From contig NC_079259.1 in the NCBI RefSeq assembly GCF_947241705.1, positions 124,001 through 188,000 on the forward strand: 64,000 nt of DNA, in the 5' to 3' direction. A model generated the notes under the pieces. It worked only from the letters and a program-made list of their open reading frames with translations, made no database searches and was not told where the DNA came from. This DNA is from Saccharomyces mikatae IFO 1815. Its lineage: Eukaryota; Ascomycota; Saccharomycetes; Saccharomycetales; Saccharomycetaceae. A program made the position numbers and the translations under genes. Positions 41,428 through 51,335 of the stretch are shown piece by piece; position 1 is the first letter of the stretch; the number at the start of each line of letters is the position of its first letter.

Positions 41428-44142
41428 ATGTCTTCTGAGTGGAATTCCAGCGTTTCTAGAACGAATTGGGAGGTTAACCGTGAAGTAGTGTTGCAGGATG
41501 AAGGTACTGTTCTTCTCAACAACGGCAAAGCGATTCACGAAGGTGATAATAATGACGAAGAAGATAACGCTGATCTATTTTCCTTTGATTATGACGAAGA
41601 GGTTGTAATATCTATTGACTTGTCTGCAGGTAAATTCGGGTGTTCCATTCTGGATTATCATACCAAGTCTTTACGGGTGTTAAATAAGGACTACGTTGTC
41701 AATAAGTCAACAATTACGTCTCACGATCTTATTGATGAAGTTGATCCATCTGCAAACGACATTAGTATGTTGACTGGACTTTTGATAATGGAGGTGAACC
41801 CAACTGTTTGTTTAGTGCCAGTAAGATTGGAAGATTGGATTTTTGAATATATAAAAACAAAATGCAATGAGATACATTGTAGGCTAGAGCTGCTGCCAAT
41901 TAATTGTTTTAAAAAATGGAGCCCTTTGCAATCATTGCAATTAAAGGGCCATGACAATTTGATTATATTAAACGACTTATTGTCAAATAGCAGGTTTACC
42001 ACCACAGTAACATTAGGAACAGTAGCATGTATCCTTGTCAATCACGAGCAGCATGCACAACTAGACGAGGGTAATGACAGTACTGTTTCAAACAATATAA
42101 TAAGAGGACGACAAACTAAAAGTTTGTACGAAGATGTTATACATAACATCGGGTATATCGATATAAAAGATCGAATGGTACTGGATGAAAATGCGATGTC
42201 AGCTTTGAATATTTTTCCTACAGCACATAAACTAGGACATGACAAAATGATGAAAAATGGTTTCCTTAGTATATTCGAGCTGTTCAATCAGGTTTCCTCA
42301 GACTACGCAAAGAGAATGTTGAAATCCTGGCTTTTCAATCCATTAACCAACAGGGAGCAGATAGAAAAAAGATACAGCATCATACGAACCCTATTGGATA
42401 GACAAAATGCCATCATTTTTAATGATCTTACCCAATCAATAAAGAGATGTCCAGATGCTTTTGGATTTATAAATCAGTTGAGAAGTGGCAAATCCACATT
42501 AAGGACATGGTCCAAAGTTGCAGGTTTTTTAGAAAAGGGTATTGCTATATTCAAACTGGTATCATCTTTGAAGTTGAGTTCTGATGAAGGAAATATTTTA
42601 CACGATATCAAAAATAAGGTTGATCTATCAGCATTGAAAGAATGCCTGAGAAAAGTAGAAACAGTCATAGATTTTGATACATCGAAAGACACCAAAACTC
42701 TCACAATAAATACGGGAGTTGACAAGAGATTAGATGAATGTAGAAATATTTACAATCATTTGGAAAAAATTCTGTTGGAAGTAGCAAGAGAAACACAAGG
42801 GTTCTTACTCAATGTTTTGCATCAAACAAATCGTAGGATAACAAAGAATTTAGAAAAGTTAGTTAATGCCATCTACATTCCCCAGCTGGGATACTTAGTG
42901 ACAGTTAGTACCTTGTTGGAACCTTTCCTCGTTAATACTCCAGATCTTGAGTGGGAAGAAATTTTCAGGAGCTCTGATAATATTTATTTCAAGAATGAGA
43001 AAGTTCTTGAATTAGATGAAACATACGGTGATATTTATGGAGCAATCTCCGATTACGAAATTGAAGTCTTATTTTCCTTGCAGGAGCAAATTTTGAGAAT
43101 GAAGAACCAATTAACTGCATACAATATACTACTCAGTGAACTAGAAATTTTAGTATCATTTGCCCAAGTTTCTGCAGAAAGAAATTACGTAGAGCCTCAA
43201 TTAGTAGAAAATGACTGTATCTTGGATATTGTTAACGGGAGACATGCGTTGTATGAAACGTTCCTCAGTAATTATATTCCGAATAGCACGATAATTGATG
43301 GCGGTTTGTTTTCGGAATTAAGTTGGCGAAAACACAACAAGGAAAGAATCATCATAGTGACTGGCGCTAATTCATCTGGGAAGTCTGTATATCTCACTCA
43401 GAACGGGTTAATCGTGTACTTGGCTCAAATTGGTTGTTTCGTTCCTGCGGAAAGAGCAAAAATTGGAATAGTAGATAAAATATTGACCAGAATTAGAACC
43501 CAAGAGACTCTGTATAAGACTCAAAGTTCGTTTCTTCTAGATTCTCAACAAATGGCTAAATCATTGAGTTTGGCTACTGAGAGAAGTCTCATTTTAGTTG
43601 ACGAGTACGGTAAAGGTACTGATATTTTAGATGGCCCTTCACTATTTGGTTCGATAATGGTTAATATGGCAATGAGCGAGAGGTGCCCACGTATAATTGC
43701 ATGCACACACTTCCATGAACTTTTTAATGAAAATGTGATCACGGAACATATACAAGGTATCAAACACTACTGTACTGACATACTTATAAGCCAGAACTAT
43801 AATCATATAGACCCGGTACAAAATAAGGAAGATCACGAAAGTGAGGGGATTACTTTCCTCTTCAAAATCAAGAAAGGAATTTCAAAGCAATCATTTGGTA
43901 TCTACTGTGCAAAAGTATGTGGGCTGAACAAAAGTATTGTACGAAGGGCTGAAGAGCTTTCTAACTTGATCAACAGAGGTGATGATGTGGTCCAGCACTG
44001 CGGAAAACTGACCGAAAAGGAGATGCAAGAATTCCAAAAGAATCAGGAAATAGTGAAGAAGTTTTTATCTTGGGATTTGGATCTCGAGACTTCGACGACT
44101 TCTGAGAACCTCAGATTGAAATTGAAAAATCTTCTTCGTTGA
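41428..44142 (+). CDS. MSH5: Meiotic MutS homologue Msh5
   Basis: This 904-residue protein (901 in S. cerevisiae) has no mismatch-recognition domain at the N-terminus, as expected for Msh4/Msh5. The MutS core and lever domains run from about residue 270 to 600. The ATPase domain has Walker A TGANSSGKS near 646-654 and Walker B LVDEYGKGTD near 724-733, followed by THFHEL. With Msh4 it forms MutS-gamma, which stabilises crossover intermediates in meiosis. A near-consensus URS1 site precedes it. Confidence 0.98.
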   Translation: MSSEWNSSVSRTNWEVNREVVLQDEGTVLLNNGKAIHEGDNNDEEDNADLFSFDYDEEVVISIDLSAGKFGCSILDYHTKSLRVLNKDYVVNKSTITSHDLIDEVDPSANDISMLTGLLIMEVNPTVCLVPVRLEDWIFEYIKTKCNEIHCRLELLPINCFKKWSPLQSLQLKGHDNLIILNDLLSNSRFTTTVTLGTVACILVNHEQHAQLDEGNDSTVSNNIIRGRQTKSLYEDVIHNIGYIDIKDRMVLDENAMSALNIFPTAHKLGHDKMMKNGFLSIFELFNQVSSDYAKRMLKSWLFNPLTNREQIEKRYSIIRTLLDRQNAIIFNDLTQSIKRCPDAFGFINQLRSGKSTLRTWSKVAGFLEKGIAIFKLVSSLKLSSDEGNILHDIKNKVDLSALKECLRKVETVIDFDTSKDTKTLTINTGVDKRLDECRNIYNHLEKILLEVARETQGFLLNVLHQTNRRITKNLEKLVNAIYIPQLGYLVTVSTLLEPFLVNTPDLEWEEIFRSSDNIYFKNEKVLELDETYGDIYGAISDYEIEVLFSLQEQILRMKNQLTAYNILLSELEILVSFAQVSAERNYVEPQLVENDCILDIVNGRHALYETFLSNYIPNSTIIDGGLFSELSWRKHNKERIIIVTGANSSGKSVYLTQNGLIVYLAQIGCFVPAERAKIGIVDKILTRIRTQETLYKTQSSFLLDSQQMAKSLSLATERSLILVDEYGKGTDILDGPSLFGSIMVNMAMSERCPRIIACTHFHELFNENVITEHIQGIKHYCTDILISQNYNHIDPVQNKEDHESEGITFLFKIKKGISKQSFGIYCAKVCGLNKSIVRRAEELSNLINRGDDVVQHCGKLTEKEMQEFQKNQEIVKKFLSWDLDLETSTTSENLRLKLKNLLR

Positions 44143-44262
44143 TATCGACAAATCATAAGCGCAAGTAAAATTTTGTTAATCAATGTCAAACGACTGCTTT
44201 CTTTCTTATCGAGATACACTGTATTGTGCAAAATTTTGACTCCCCAAATTATGTCTTGAATA

Positions 44263-44288
44263 CTATATATATAAATATATATATATAT
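44263..44288. repeat. AT dinucleotide tract in the MSH5/SAS10 convergent region
   Basis: An interrupted (AT)n run fills part of the 157-base spacer. TATATA-type sequence is the classic yeast polyadenylation efficiency element, so it may serve both convergent genes. Confidence 0.7.
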
Positions 44289-44299
44289 GTTTTTTTCCA

Positions 44300-46117
44300 T
44301 CAATTTTTGAATTTAACAGATCTTGTCAAACCCTTCTTAATACCTGTCTTTTCACCTTCATAGACACCTGATTGACCACCTGAATAAACTGCACGAACAG
44401 ATTTGAGTTTCTTTTGCGCTTTTTGGTACTTCTTTCTCTTCTTAACACGAGAGTTTCTGTTATCTTTGTTTCTCCTAGGCGTTAGGCCTTTGTTCTTTAA
44501 AATCTGGTAGTTAATAGCACGCTTTCCATCACCTACAGCATTTTCAGCCAATTCAGCCAGTTTACCTTCCCTTGCAGCAATTATAGCATTCTTATGAGCC
44601 TCTTTACGAAATGTTTTCTTGACTTGCTTACCTCTCTGAACCTGCTGATAATAATCGTTCTCACCCTGGGTGTTAATACTTCTAGAAACCGCCTCATCTT
44701 CTAGACTGTATGCCTTATCATCAAGATCAGCCCCATTATTGTCATGCATACCTCTTTTACGAGCTTCATCCAACAGGCGTTGCTGCCTCTCAAACAAACG
44801 TTCCTTGTAAGGTATATCGTCATCACCTTTGAATCTATCTGTCTTTTTACTCTCTTGTTGATCAATTTTCGAAGTATAGAAACGCAAAGTTTTTCTACGA
44901 GCCTTTTTATCTTGTGCGTCAACATCAGCAATTTCAGATTCAACGAAGTCATCTGTTTCAGGTTTGGACAATGTTTTTGGCTTGGAACTCACACGCGATT
45001 GAGCTACGTATTCTTCAAAATCATCAATATCTACGTCATCATCTTCATCGCTTTCCCCTTCTTCATCTTCACTTTCCTTTTGTTCTTCTTCATTATCTTC
45101 AGAACCTGAATTTCCATTATTTTTTAACGACTTCAGTTTCTCTTCATTGAAATCATCAATGTTAGGAATTTCTTCACTTTCAGAACCACTTTCCTCAATT
45201 ATATCTATGTTGGATGGTAGTTCACTTGCTTGCCTCCAAATTTCTTTTGTTGTTAGGACCTTTTCCATGATTGGGTGGCCCCTCATGGAAGTAAAGTCTT
45301 CATTATTACGGAGTTCATGCAACATGACACTATAGTAACATGATATTGTACCTAGATAACTTCCAAGTGCAATTGTCTTTAATTTATTGCATTCATTGTC
45401 ATCGGAATTCTTTAATTCGTCAAATTTGGGAGCTAGTTCGGTGTATTCTTTTGAAAGTGGAGCGAATTCAGGAAACATTGTTTTTAAATAATTATCTCTT
45501 GCCTCCTCATCCATATTTAAAATATCCCTTACAGAAACCTTGGTTTCTGGCTGCTTAGTCGAGCTCTTGAACTTACCTACATCAAATTCTTTGGCATTTT
45601 TGACCCACTCTTCTTCTTCTTCCTCATCTAAATAGTCGTTCATATTAAGTTCTTCTAAGTGCTTCTTTTGTTGTCGTAAAGCTTCCTTTTCTATTTCCTT
45701 AGCAGCTTCTTCATCATCCAAATCATCAGCTCCGTAGTATTCTCCCTTTGTGGAGCCCCAAGCATTTTCGTTGTTCAACATACCACTTTCTTCATCTTCT
45801 TCAGGAAGCTGATCTGCTTCTAGGTTTCTACCAAATATTTTCTTATAGGCTGCAGCACCGTCAAGTTCTCCTTCTTCTTCCACATCTTCACCTTCATCTA
45901 TAGACTCATCGTCGTCATCCATGGCCAGGACTTCCTCCTCGTTTTCATCTTCTAACAGATAGTCGTCATCATCCTTGGCCCTACCGGAAAGAGTGGACTG
46001 TCCAAGTAAAACTTTTTCCCTTTTAGAAGCAAAATCATCAACTTCGTTCAAGCCATATGGGTTGACCTCATCTGTAACATTGGAGGTGTTAGCTCTGTTT
46101 GATCTTTTGATAGCCAT
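44300..46117 (-). CDS. SAS10: SSU processome protein Sas10 (Utp3)
   Basis: This 605-residue protein (610 in S. cerevisiae) is highly acidic in the first 180 residues, with an Asp/Glu run and LNMNDYLDEEEEEEWVKNAKEFDVG. A Sas10/Utp3/C1D domain lies near 215-310, an acidic linker follows, and the C-terminal Sas10 domain is basic (KGLTPRRNKDNRNSRVKKRKKYQKAQKKLKSVRA, about 535-570). It is an essential component of the U3 processome for 18S rRNA production. The shared promoter with RPC53 has PAC-like and RRPE motifs. Confidence 0.97.
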   Translation of the reverse strand: MAIKRSNRANTSNVTDEVNPYGLNEVDDFASKREKVLLGQSTLSGRAKDDDDYLLEDENEEEVLAMDDDDESIDEGEDVEEEGELDGAAAYKKIFGRNLEADQLPEEDEESGMLNNENAWGSTKGEYYGADDLDDEEAAKEIEKEALRQQKKHLEELNMNDYLDEEEEEEWVKNAKEFDVGKFKSSTKQPETKVSVRDILNMDEEARDNYLKTMFPEFAPLSKEYTELAPKFDELKNSDDNECNKLKTIALGSYLGTISCYYSVMLHELRNNEDFTSMRGHPIMEKVLTTKEIWRQASELPSNIDIIEESGSESEEIPNIDDFNEEKLKSLKNNGNSGSEDNEEEQKESEDEEGESDEDDDVDIDDFEEYVAQSRVSSKPKTLSKPETDDFVESEIADVDAQDKKARRKTLRFYTSKIDQQESKKTDRFKGDDDIPYKERLFERQQRLLDEARKRGMHDNNGADLDDKAYSLEDEAVSRSINTQGENDYYQQVQRGKQVKKTFRKEAHKNAIIAAREGKLAELAENAVGDGKRAINYQILKNKGLTPRRNKDNRNSRVKKRKKYQKAQKKLKSVRAVYSGGQSGVYEGEKTGIKKGLTRSVKFKN

Positions 46118-46443
46118 ATTACTTTATGTGTTGTACCATAAATATGTCTTCTCTGTCTCCAAAACTGCTTATGCAAAGTCCCAATAGGATGAGGTGTGAT
46201 GAGATGAGCTTTGCCATTGATTTTTTTTTTCACTACAGAAGCGCAGTTTGAAAATTTTTCATTCACACTGCGATGTGCAATTTTCCGATCACACAGAAGT
46301 TAAACCCAGTTTACTGTAGTATTTCAAAGATCAATTCGAGAAGAGAATAGCCGGGAAGATACTAAGCAAGAACTATAGATAGTAAGGTTTTAAGATATAT
46401 TCGAGATATTTCTCTTTATAAAGCGAAATATCATCCATTAAAT
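46118..46443. promoter_or_regulatory. Divergent SAS10-RPC53 promoter with PAC-like and RRPE motifs
   Basis: This 326-base spacer contains three GATGAG cores (46188, 46198 and 46203), a T tract at 46221-46230 and TGAAAATTTTTC at 46249-46260. PAC and RRPE motifs mark ribosome-biogenesis genes and genes for RNA polymerase I and III subunits, which fits both neighbours. Confidence 0.65.
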
Positions 46444-47712
46444 ATGAGCAGTAATAAGGGAAATGGGCGCTTGCCATCGTTAAAAGATTCTTCCTCTAAC
46501 GGAGGATCAGCCAAGCCTTCATTGAAGTTCAGGCCAAAAGCAGTTGCAAGAAAATCCAAGGAAGAAAGAGAGGCAGCCGCGTCTAAAGTGAAGCTGGAGG
46601 AAGGTATCAAGAGAGGTAGTGACAAGAAAAATTTTAATAATAACAAGAATAAAAGAGTAACCGGCCCGGGTGGACAGCAAAGGCGAATGCCCAAATATTT
46701 AAATAACACACATGTTATTTCTAGCGGTCCCTTAGCTGCAGGGAATTTCGTAAGCGAGAAGGGTGATATGAGAAGAGGATTCATCAAATCAGAAGGAAGC
46801 GGATCAACATTAGTGCAGAAGGGTTTGGAAACTATTGACAATGGTGCCGAAAGCTCTGAAAATGAGGCAGAAAATGAAGGCAATGAAGGCGTAACGTCCA
46901 AATCCAAGAAGAAGTTCAATATGGGAAGAGAATTCGAGGCTCAGAATCTCATAGAGGACGTAGACGATAATGAAAGTGAGAAAAGCAGTGACGTGGATAT
47001 GGATGAAGAAGAATGGAGATCTAAACGTATCGAGCAATTATTTCCTGTGAGGCCCGTCCGTGTAAGACATGAAGACGTTGAAACTGTTAAAAGAGAAATA
47101 CAAGAAGCTCTTTCTGAGAAGCCAACCCGTGAACCCACTCCGAATGTAAAGACAGAGCCTGTTGGAACTGAATTACAATCCTTCTTAGAAGAAAGAGAAA
47201 GGCACGTCAATGAGAAATTTGAAGATCTGGGACTACAGAACGAACTTCAATCAGCTGATGAAAAAGAGGTTGCGGCGGAGCTAGAGCTATTGAATGCAGA
47301 TCATCAGCATATACTGCGGAAGCTAAAGAAGATGGACAATAAACCCGAGAGATTCATGATATTTCAATTACCCACTAGACTGCCAGCTTTTGAAAGACCT
47401 GTTGTGAAAGAAGAGGGAGACGAAGTAGAAGTACAAACTAGCGACTCTGCTAAGAAGAAGAATAGTGTCAATAAGAAAGACACGAAGGGCTTTTTATCTG
47501 CCGAAGAGCTGGCCGGTACTATCGGGTCTATAAGGGTTCACAAGTCTGGGAAACTCTCTGTAAAAATTGGAAATGTGGCGATGGATATTGGTAAAGGTGC
47601 CGAAACCACATTCTTGCAAGATGTCATAGCATTGAGCATCGCTGATGAATCATCATCAGCTGAACTCCTAGGCCGTGTGGACGGTAAAATAGTAGTCACA
47701 CCTAAAATTTGA
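46444..47712 (+). CDS. RPC53: RNA polymerase III subunit C53 (Rpc53)
   Basis: This 422-residue protein has the S. cerevisiae length. The N-terminal half is Lys/Ser/Asn-rich and disordered. The conserved RPC4-family C-terminus starts near residue 270 and includes MIFQLPTRLPAF and GFLSAEELAGTIGSIRVHKSGKLSVKIGNVAMDIGKGAET. Rpc53 pairs with Rpc37, a TFIIF-like dimer needed for termination and reinitiation; its N-terminal region is a phosphorylation target under nutrient limitation. An antisense ORF here corresponds to the dubious BUD30 and is not supported. Confidence 0.97.
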   Translation: MSSNKGNGRLPSLKDSSSNGGSAKPSLKFRPKAVARKSKEEREAAASKVKLEEGIKRGSDKKNFNNNKNKRVTGPGGQQRRMPKYLNNTHVISSGPLAAGNFVSEKGDMRRGFIKSEGSGSTLVQKGLETIDNGAESSENEAENEGNEGVTSKSKKKFNMGREFEAQNLIEDVDDNESEKSSDVDMDEEEWRSKRIEQLFPVRPVRVRHEDVETVKREIQEALSEKPTREPTPNVKTEPVGTELQSFLEERERHVNEKFEDLGLQNELQSADEKEVAAELELLNADHQHILRKLKKMDNKPERFMIFQLPTRLPAFERPVVKEEGDEVEVQTSDSAKKKNSVNKKDTKGFLSAEELAGTIGSIRVHKSGKLSVKIGNVAMDIGKGAETTFLQDVIALSIADESSSAELLGRVDGKIVVTPKI

Positions 47713-48030
47713 TCGCACTCGCATTTGTCGGGTATATAAATGAATATACACAGTCATACGTAGTTCTAACACTAGTTACATTAATTAAAAAGCGCCCGTA
47801 ATAAAAGGTGTTGGTTATACTATTACCGTCCTTTCCTTCTGCATTTTCTAATATTCTCTTGGACCTGTTATATAATGTACTTCTTGTTACCCAGTTCCGG
47901 AGCTTTAGGGGAGCCACACTTAAAACAAAAAGGAAGCGCCATAACTACAATGAAACAATGAGTAACCTTGCTTTATAAGGAAGTGTTTAAGAGTTCTTGG
48001 AGGTGCCGAAAACAAGGAAAATATTGGGTT
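47713..48030 (+). promoter_or_regulatory. RPC53 terminator and ATG9 promoter/leader
   Basis: This 318-base AT-rich spacer has two short overlapping upstream ORFs close to ATG9 (47950-47961 and 47958-47978). The ATG9 frame is open upstream to a TTG at 47968, without an ATG. No other element is recognised. Confidence 0.5.
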
Positions 48031-50785
48031 ATGGAGAAGGATGAATACCAGCTACCCAACTCTCATGGGAAGAATACTTTTCTATCGCGAATATTTGGTT
48101 TGCAATCTGATGAAGTTAACCCTTCTCTTAACAATCAGGAGATGAGTAATTTTCCTTTACCTGACATAGAGAGAGGTTCATCTTTGTTGCCTTCTTCTAA
48201 AGTAAGCCATGAGGTTGGAGACGAGAATGATTTACGTGTTCCTGAGTCAGACCAAGGCACGAGCACAGAAGAAGAGGATGAAGAAGAGGAAGAACAGATC
48301 CAAGCGTATGCGCCACAGATTGGTAATAGATTATATGGCGGCAATCATTTAAATAAGGTGGCAAGTGATAAGAAAGTATTTAAAAATGAAAATAGTGGTC
48401 TAGAGAGGCCAGTTGAGGGCTCTACTGATGATTCTGTACCCAAGGTCGGGCAGCTTTCGTCAGATGAAGAAGATAATGAGTTCATAAATAATGATGGTTT
48501 TGAAGACGATACACCCCTTTTTCAAAAGGGAAGTATGCAAGACTCTGTCACGAAAAAGAGCAACATTGTAGAAAACGGTCAACGACCTTTATTTTTCAGG
48601 CATATCTTACAGAATAACCATCCTCAACGTAATACTCAAAAGTTATTTACCTCATCGAAGGCCACTCGATACGATAAGGATAAGAATGCGGATAATTCTT
48701 CTCGGAATACCAACTGGAGTAGAAAACATGGCACCAAGTATTTCGGCCGTGGATCACAATCTCGATTTAATGGCTCGTCGTCGAATTACACAAATCGGTT
48801 CACCAACTTATTTCTACTAAGAAAACCGAATTTGTTAAACAATATTTCTGTTTTGAATAGCACCCCTGAAGATAGAATAAACACTTTAAGTGTCAAAGAA
48901 CGGGCTCTTTGGAAGTGGGCAAATGTAGAAAACCTTGACATGTTCCTACAAGATGTTTACAATTATTATTTAGGAAATGGGTTTTATTGCATAATTCTAG
49001 AAAAAATACTGAATATCAGTACTTTACTTTTTGTTGTCTTCATTTCAACGTACATGGGTTATTGCGTTGATTACTCGAAATTGCCGAGTAGTCATCAGGT
49101 TTCAGATATTATTATCGATAAGTGTTATTCTAATAATATAACAGGATTCACAAAGATTTTTCTCTGGTTGTTTTATTTCTTTGTTATACTCAAAATTGTT
49201 CAGCTTTACTTTGATGTTAAAAAATTATCGGAATTGCAAAACTTCTATACGTACTTGTTAAACATAGCAGATGATGAGCTTCAAACTTTGCCGTGGCAAA
49301 ACGTAATACAACAATTGATGTATTTGAAGGATCAAAACGCAATGACGGCAAATGTGGTTGAGGTTAAAGCCAAGAATCGAATTGATGCACATGATGTCGC
49401 AAATAGGATTATGAGAAGAGAAAATTATCTCATAGCACTTTACAACAGTGATATTTTGGATTTGTCCTTACCTATACCATTACTTAGAACCAATGTATTG
49501 ACAAAAACATTAGAATGGAATATAAATTTATGTGTCATGGGTTTTATGTTCAATGAATCCGGTTTTATTAGGCAAAGTGTTCTAAAACCTTCCCAAAGGG
49601 AGTTTACACGAGAAGAGTTGCAAAAAAGGTTCATGTTAGCAGGATTTCTTAACATTATACTTGCCCCATTTTTGGTCACTTATTTTGTTTTGCTTTATTT
49701 TTTTAGATATTTTAATGAATATAAGACGTCGCCAGGATCTATTGGGGCACGCCAATACACTCCAATTGCAGAATGGAAATTCCGTGAGTATAACGAACTT
49801 TATCACATTTTTAAGAAGAGAATCAGTTTGAGCACAACATTGGCTAACAAATACGTCGACCAATTTCCAAAGGAAAAGACTAATCTGTTTTTGAAGTTTA
49901 TTTCTTTTATAAGTGGATCGTTCGTGGCAATTCTAGCTTTTCTTACTGTTTTTGATCCAGAAAACTTTTTGAACTTCGAAATCACCTCAGATAGATCTGT
50001 CATTTTTTATATTACTATTTTGGGTGCTATATGGTCTGTAAGTAGAAATACAATAGCACAAGAGTACCACGTTTTTGACCCCGAAGAGACTCTTAAAGAG
50101 CTGTATGAATATACACACTACTTACCAAAAGAGTGGGAAGGAAGATACCATAAGGAGGAGATTAAATTAGAGTTCTGTAAATTGTACAACTTACGGATAG
50201 TAATACTTTTGCGGGAACTCACTAGCTTAATGTTGACGCCGTTTGTTCTTTGGTTTTCACTGCCTTCTTCAGCTGGCAGAATTGTTGATTTCTTCAGAGA
50301 AAATTCTGAGTATGTGGATGGGTTGGGATATGTCTGCAAGTATGCCATGTTTAACGTGAAGGATATAGAAAGCAACGATACTGACAGCATTGGAGAAGAT
50401 GGTTTAACAAGAAAGACGGCTGCGAACGAAAGACATACATTCAACAGTAGACGAAGGAGAAAATTTACTAGCGAAGACCATAGCAATAACGATATGGCAA
50501 ACAATAAAATGTTACAATCATACGTTTATTTCATGGATGATTATTCTAACACAGATAATTTGACAGGTAAATATCAGTTACCTGTAAAGCGAGGTTATCA
50601 AAATAACGAAGGCGACCCATTTCTGAATAATAAGTACTCCTGGAGAAAGCAATTCCAACCAGGTCAGAAGCCAGAGTTATTTAGAATAGGCGAGCATGCA
50701 CTGGGTCCCAATCACAACATAACACCTGCTGTATACTCTACAAACAAAACCGCAAAAAAATGGAATAACAATAGTAATAATACTA

Positions 50786-50833
<48 letters not shown>

Positions 50834-51093
50834 GCAAGAACATAGGTGATGAGACTAATGAAGCTGCTACTAATAAAGATAATAATGATAGTAATAATAA
50901 TAATAATGGCAATAAAGATTCCGAATACGAGATCACAGAATCTTTTTTAGATTCGGGTGCTTTCTCTCATTATGATGGAATAAATCACAACAGTATATTA
51001 AATTCGGATTATAACAGTAATGGTATACTCAATAAAGGTGGTGTACTGGGACTTGTTAAAGAATATTACAAAAAGTCAGATGTTGGAAGATAA
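48031..51093 (+). CDS. ATG9: Autophagy transmembrane scramblase Atg9
   Basis: Started at MEKDEYQLPNSHG, this gives 1020 residues against 997 in S. cerevisiae. The N-terminal 300 residues are disordered and acidic with a Glu run. The membrane core (about 315-750) has several hydrophobic segments, including ILEKILNISTLLFVVFISTYMG, FLWLFYFFVILKIVQLYF and LAGFLNIILAPFLVTYFVLLYFF. The C-terminus is Asn-rich and then conserved. Atg9 vesicles seed the phagophore, and the trimer moves lipids between leaflets. The extra length lies mostly in the Asn-rich tail; both tails are much more diverged than the core. Confidence 0.97.
50761..50850 (+). repeat. Asn-codon (AAT) repeat in the ATG9 C-terminal tail
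   Basis: A run of mostly AAT codons gives a block of about 16 consecutive Asn within a longer Asn/Ser/Thr-rich segment. A second short Asn run follows near 50881-50910. Confidence 0.9.
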
Positions 51094-51125
51094 TACACAT
51101 TGAGCAGTGTATGCTACGTGATAAC

Positions 51126-51134
<9 letters not shown>

Positions 51135-51158
<24 letters not shown>
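51135..51158. repeat. (AT)12 microsatellite after ATG9
   Basis: Twelve perfect AT units lie 42 bases after the ATG9 stop, in the 242-base convergent region with NOP14. This is a likely polyadenylation efficiency element. Confidence 0.9.
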
Positions 51159-51159
<1 letters not shown>

Positions 51160-51335
51160 ACCATTTTAATTCCTTTTCTTTTTGCCCTATTTAAATGCAT
51201 ATATAATTCGATTTTTTTTCTAATCATGTATTACAAATAGAAGATAATGATTTCCTTAAATTAGAGAAATATGGTTCTCAAAAATAATACAGTAATGTTT
51301 AGGCAAAGAAAAAGGTGATCAATGCATTTATTTGA

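Noticed and set aside
44744-45109. Plus-strand ORF of 121 codons opposite SAS10 (position of the dubious YDL152W)
   Set aside because: It is antisense to the acidic repeats of SAS10, and its Phe/Leu-rich composition is explained by those codons read backwards.
46431-46919. Minus-strand ORF of 162 codons opposite RPC53 (position of the dubious BUD30)
   Set aside because: It lies wholly opposite the conserved coding sequence of RPC53, has Ser/Leu/Pro/Phe composition typical of antisense translation, and shows no domain.
47968-48030. N-terminal extension of ATG9 by 21 codons
   Set aside because: It begins at a TTG, lacks an ATG and has no counterpart in the S. cerevisiae protein; it overlaps upstream ORFs.
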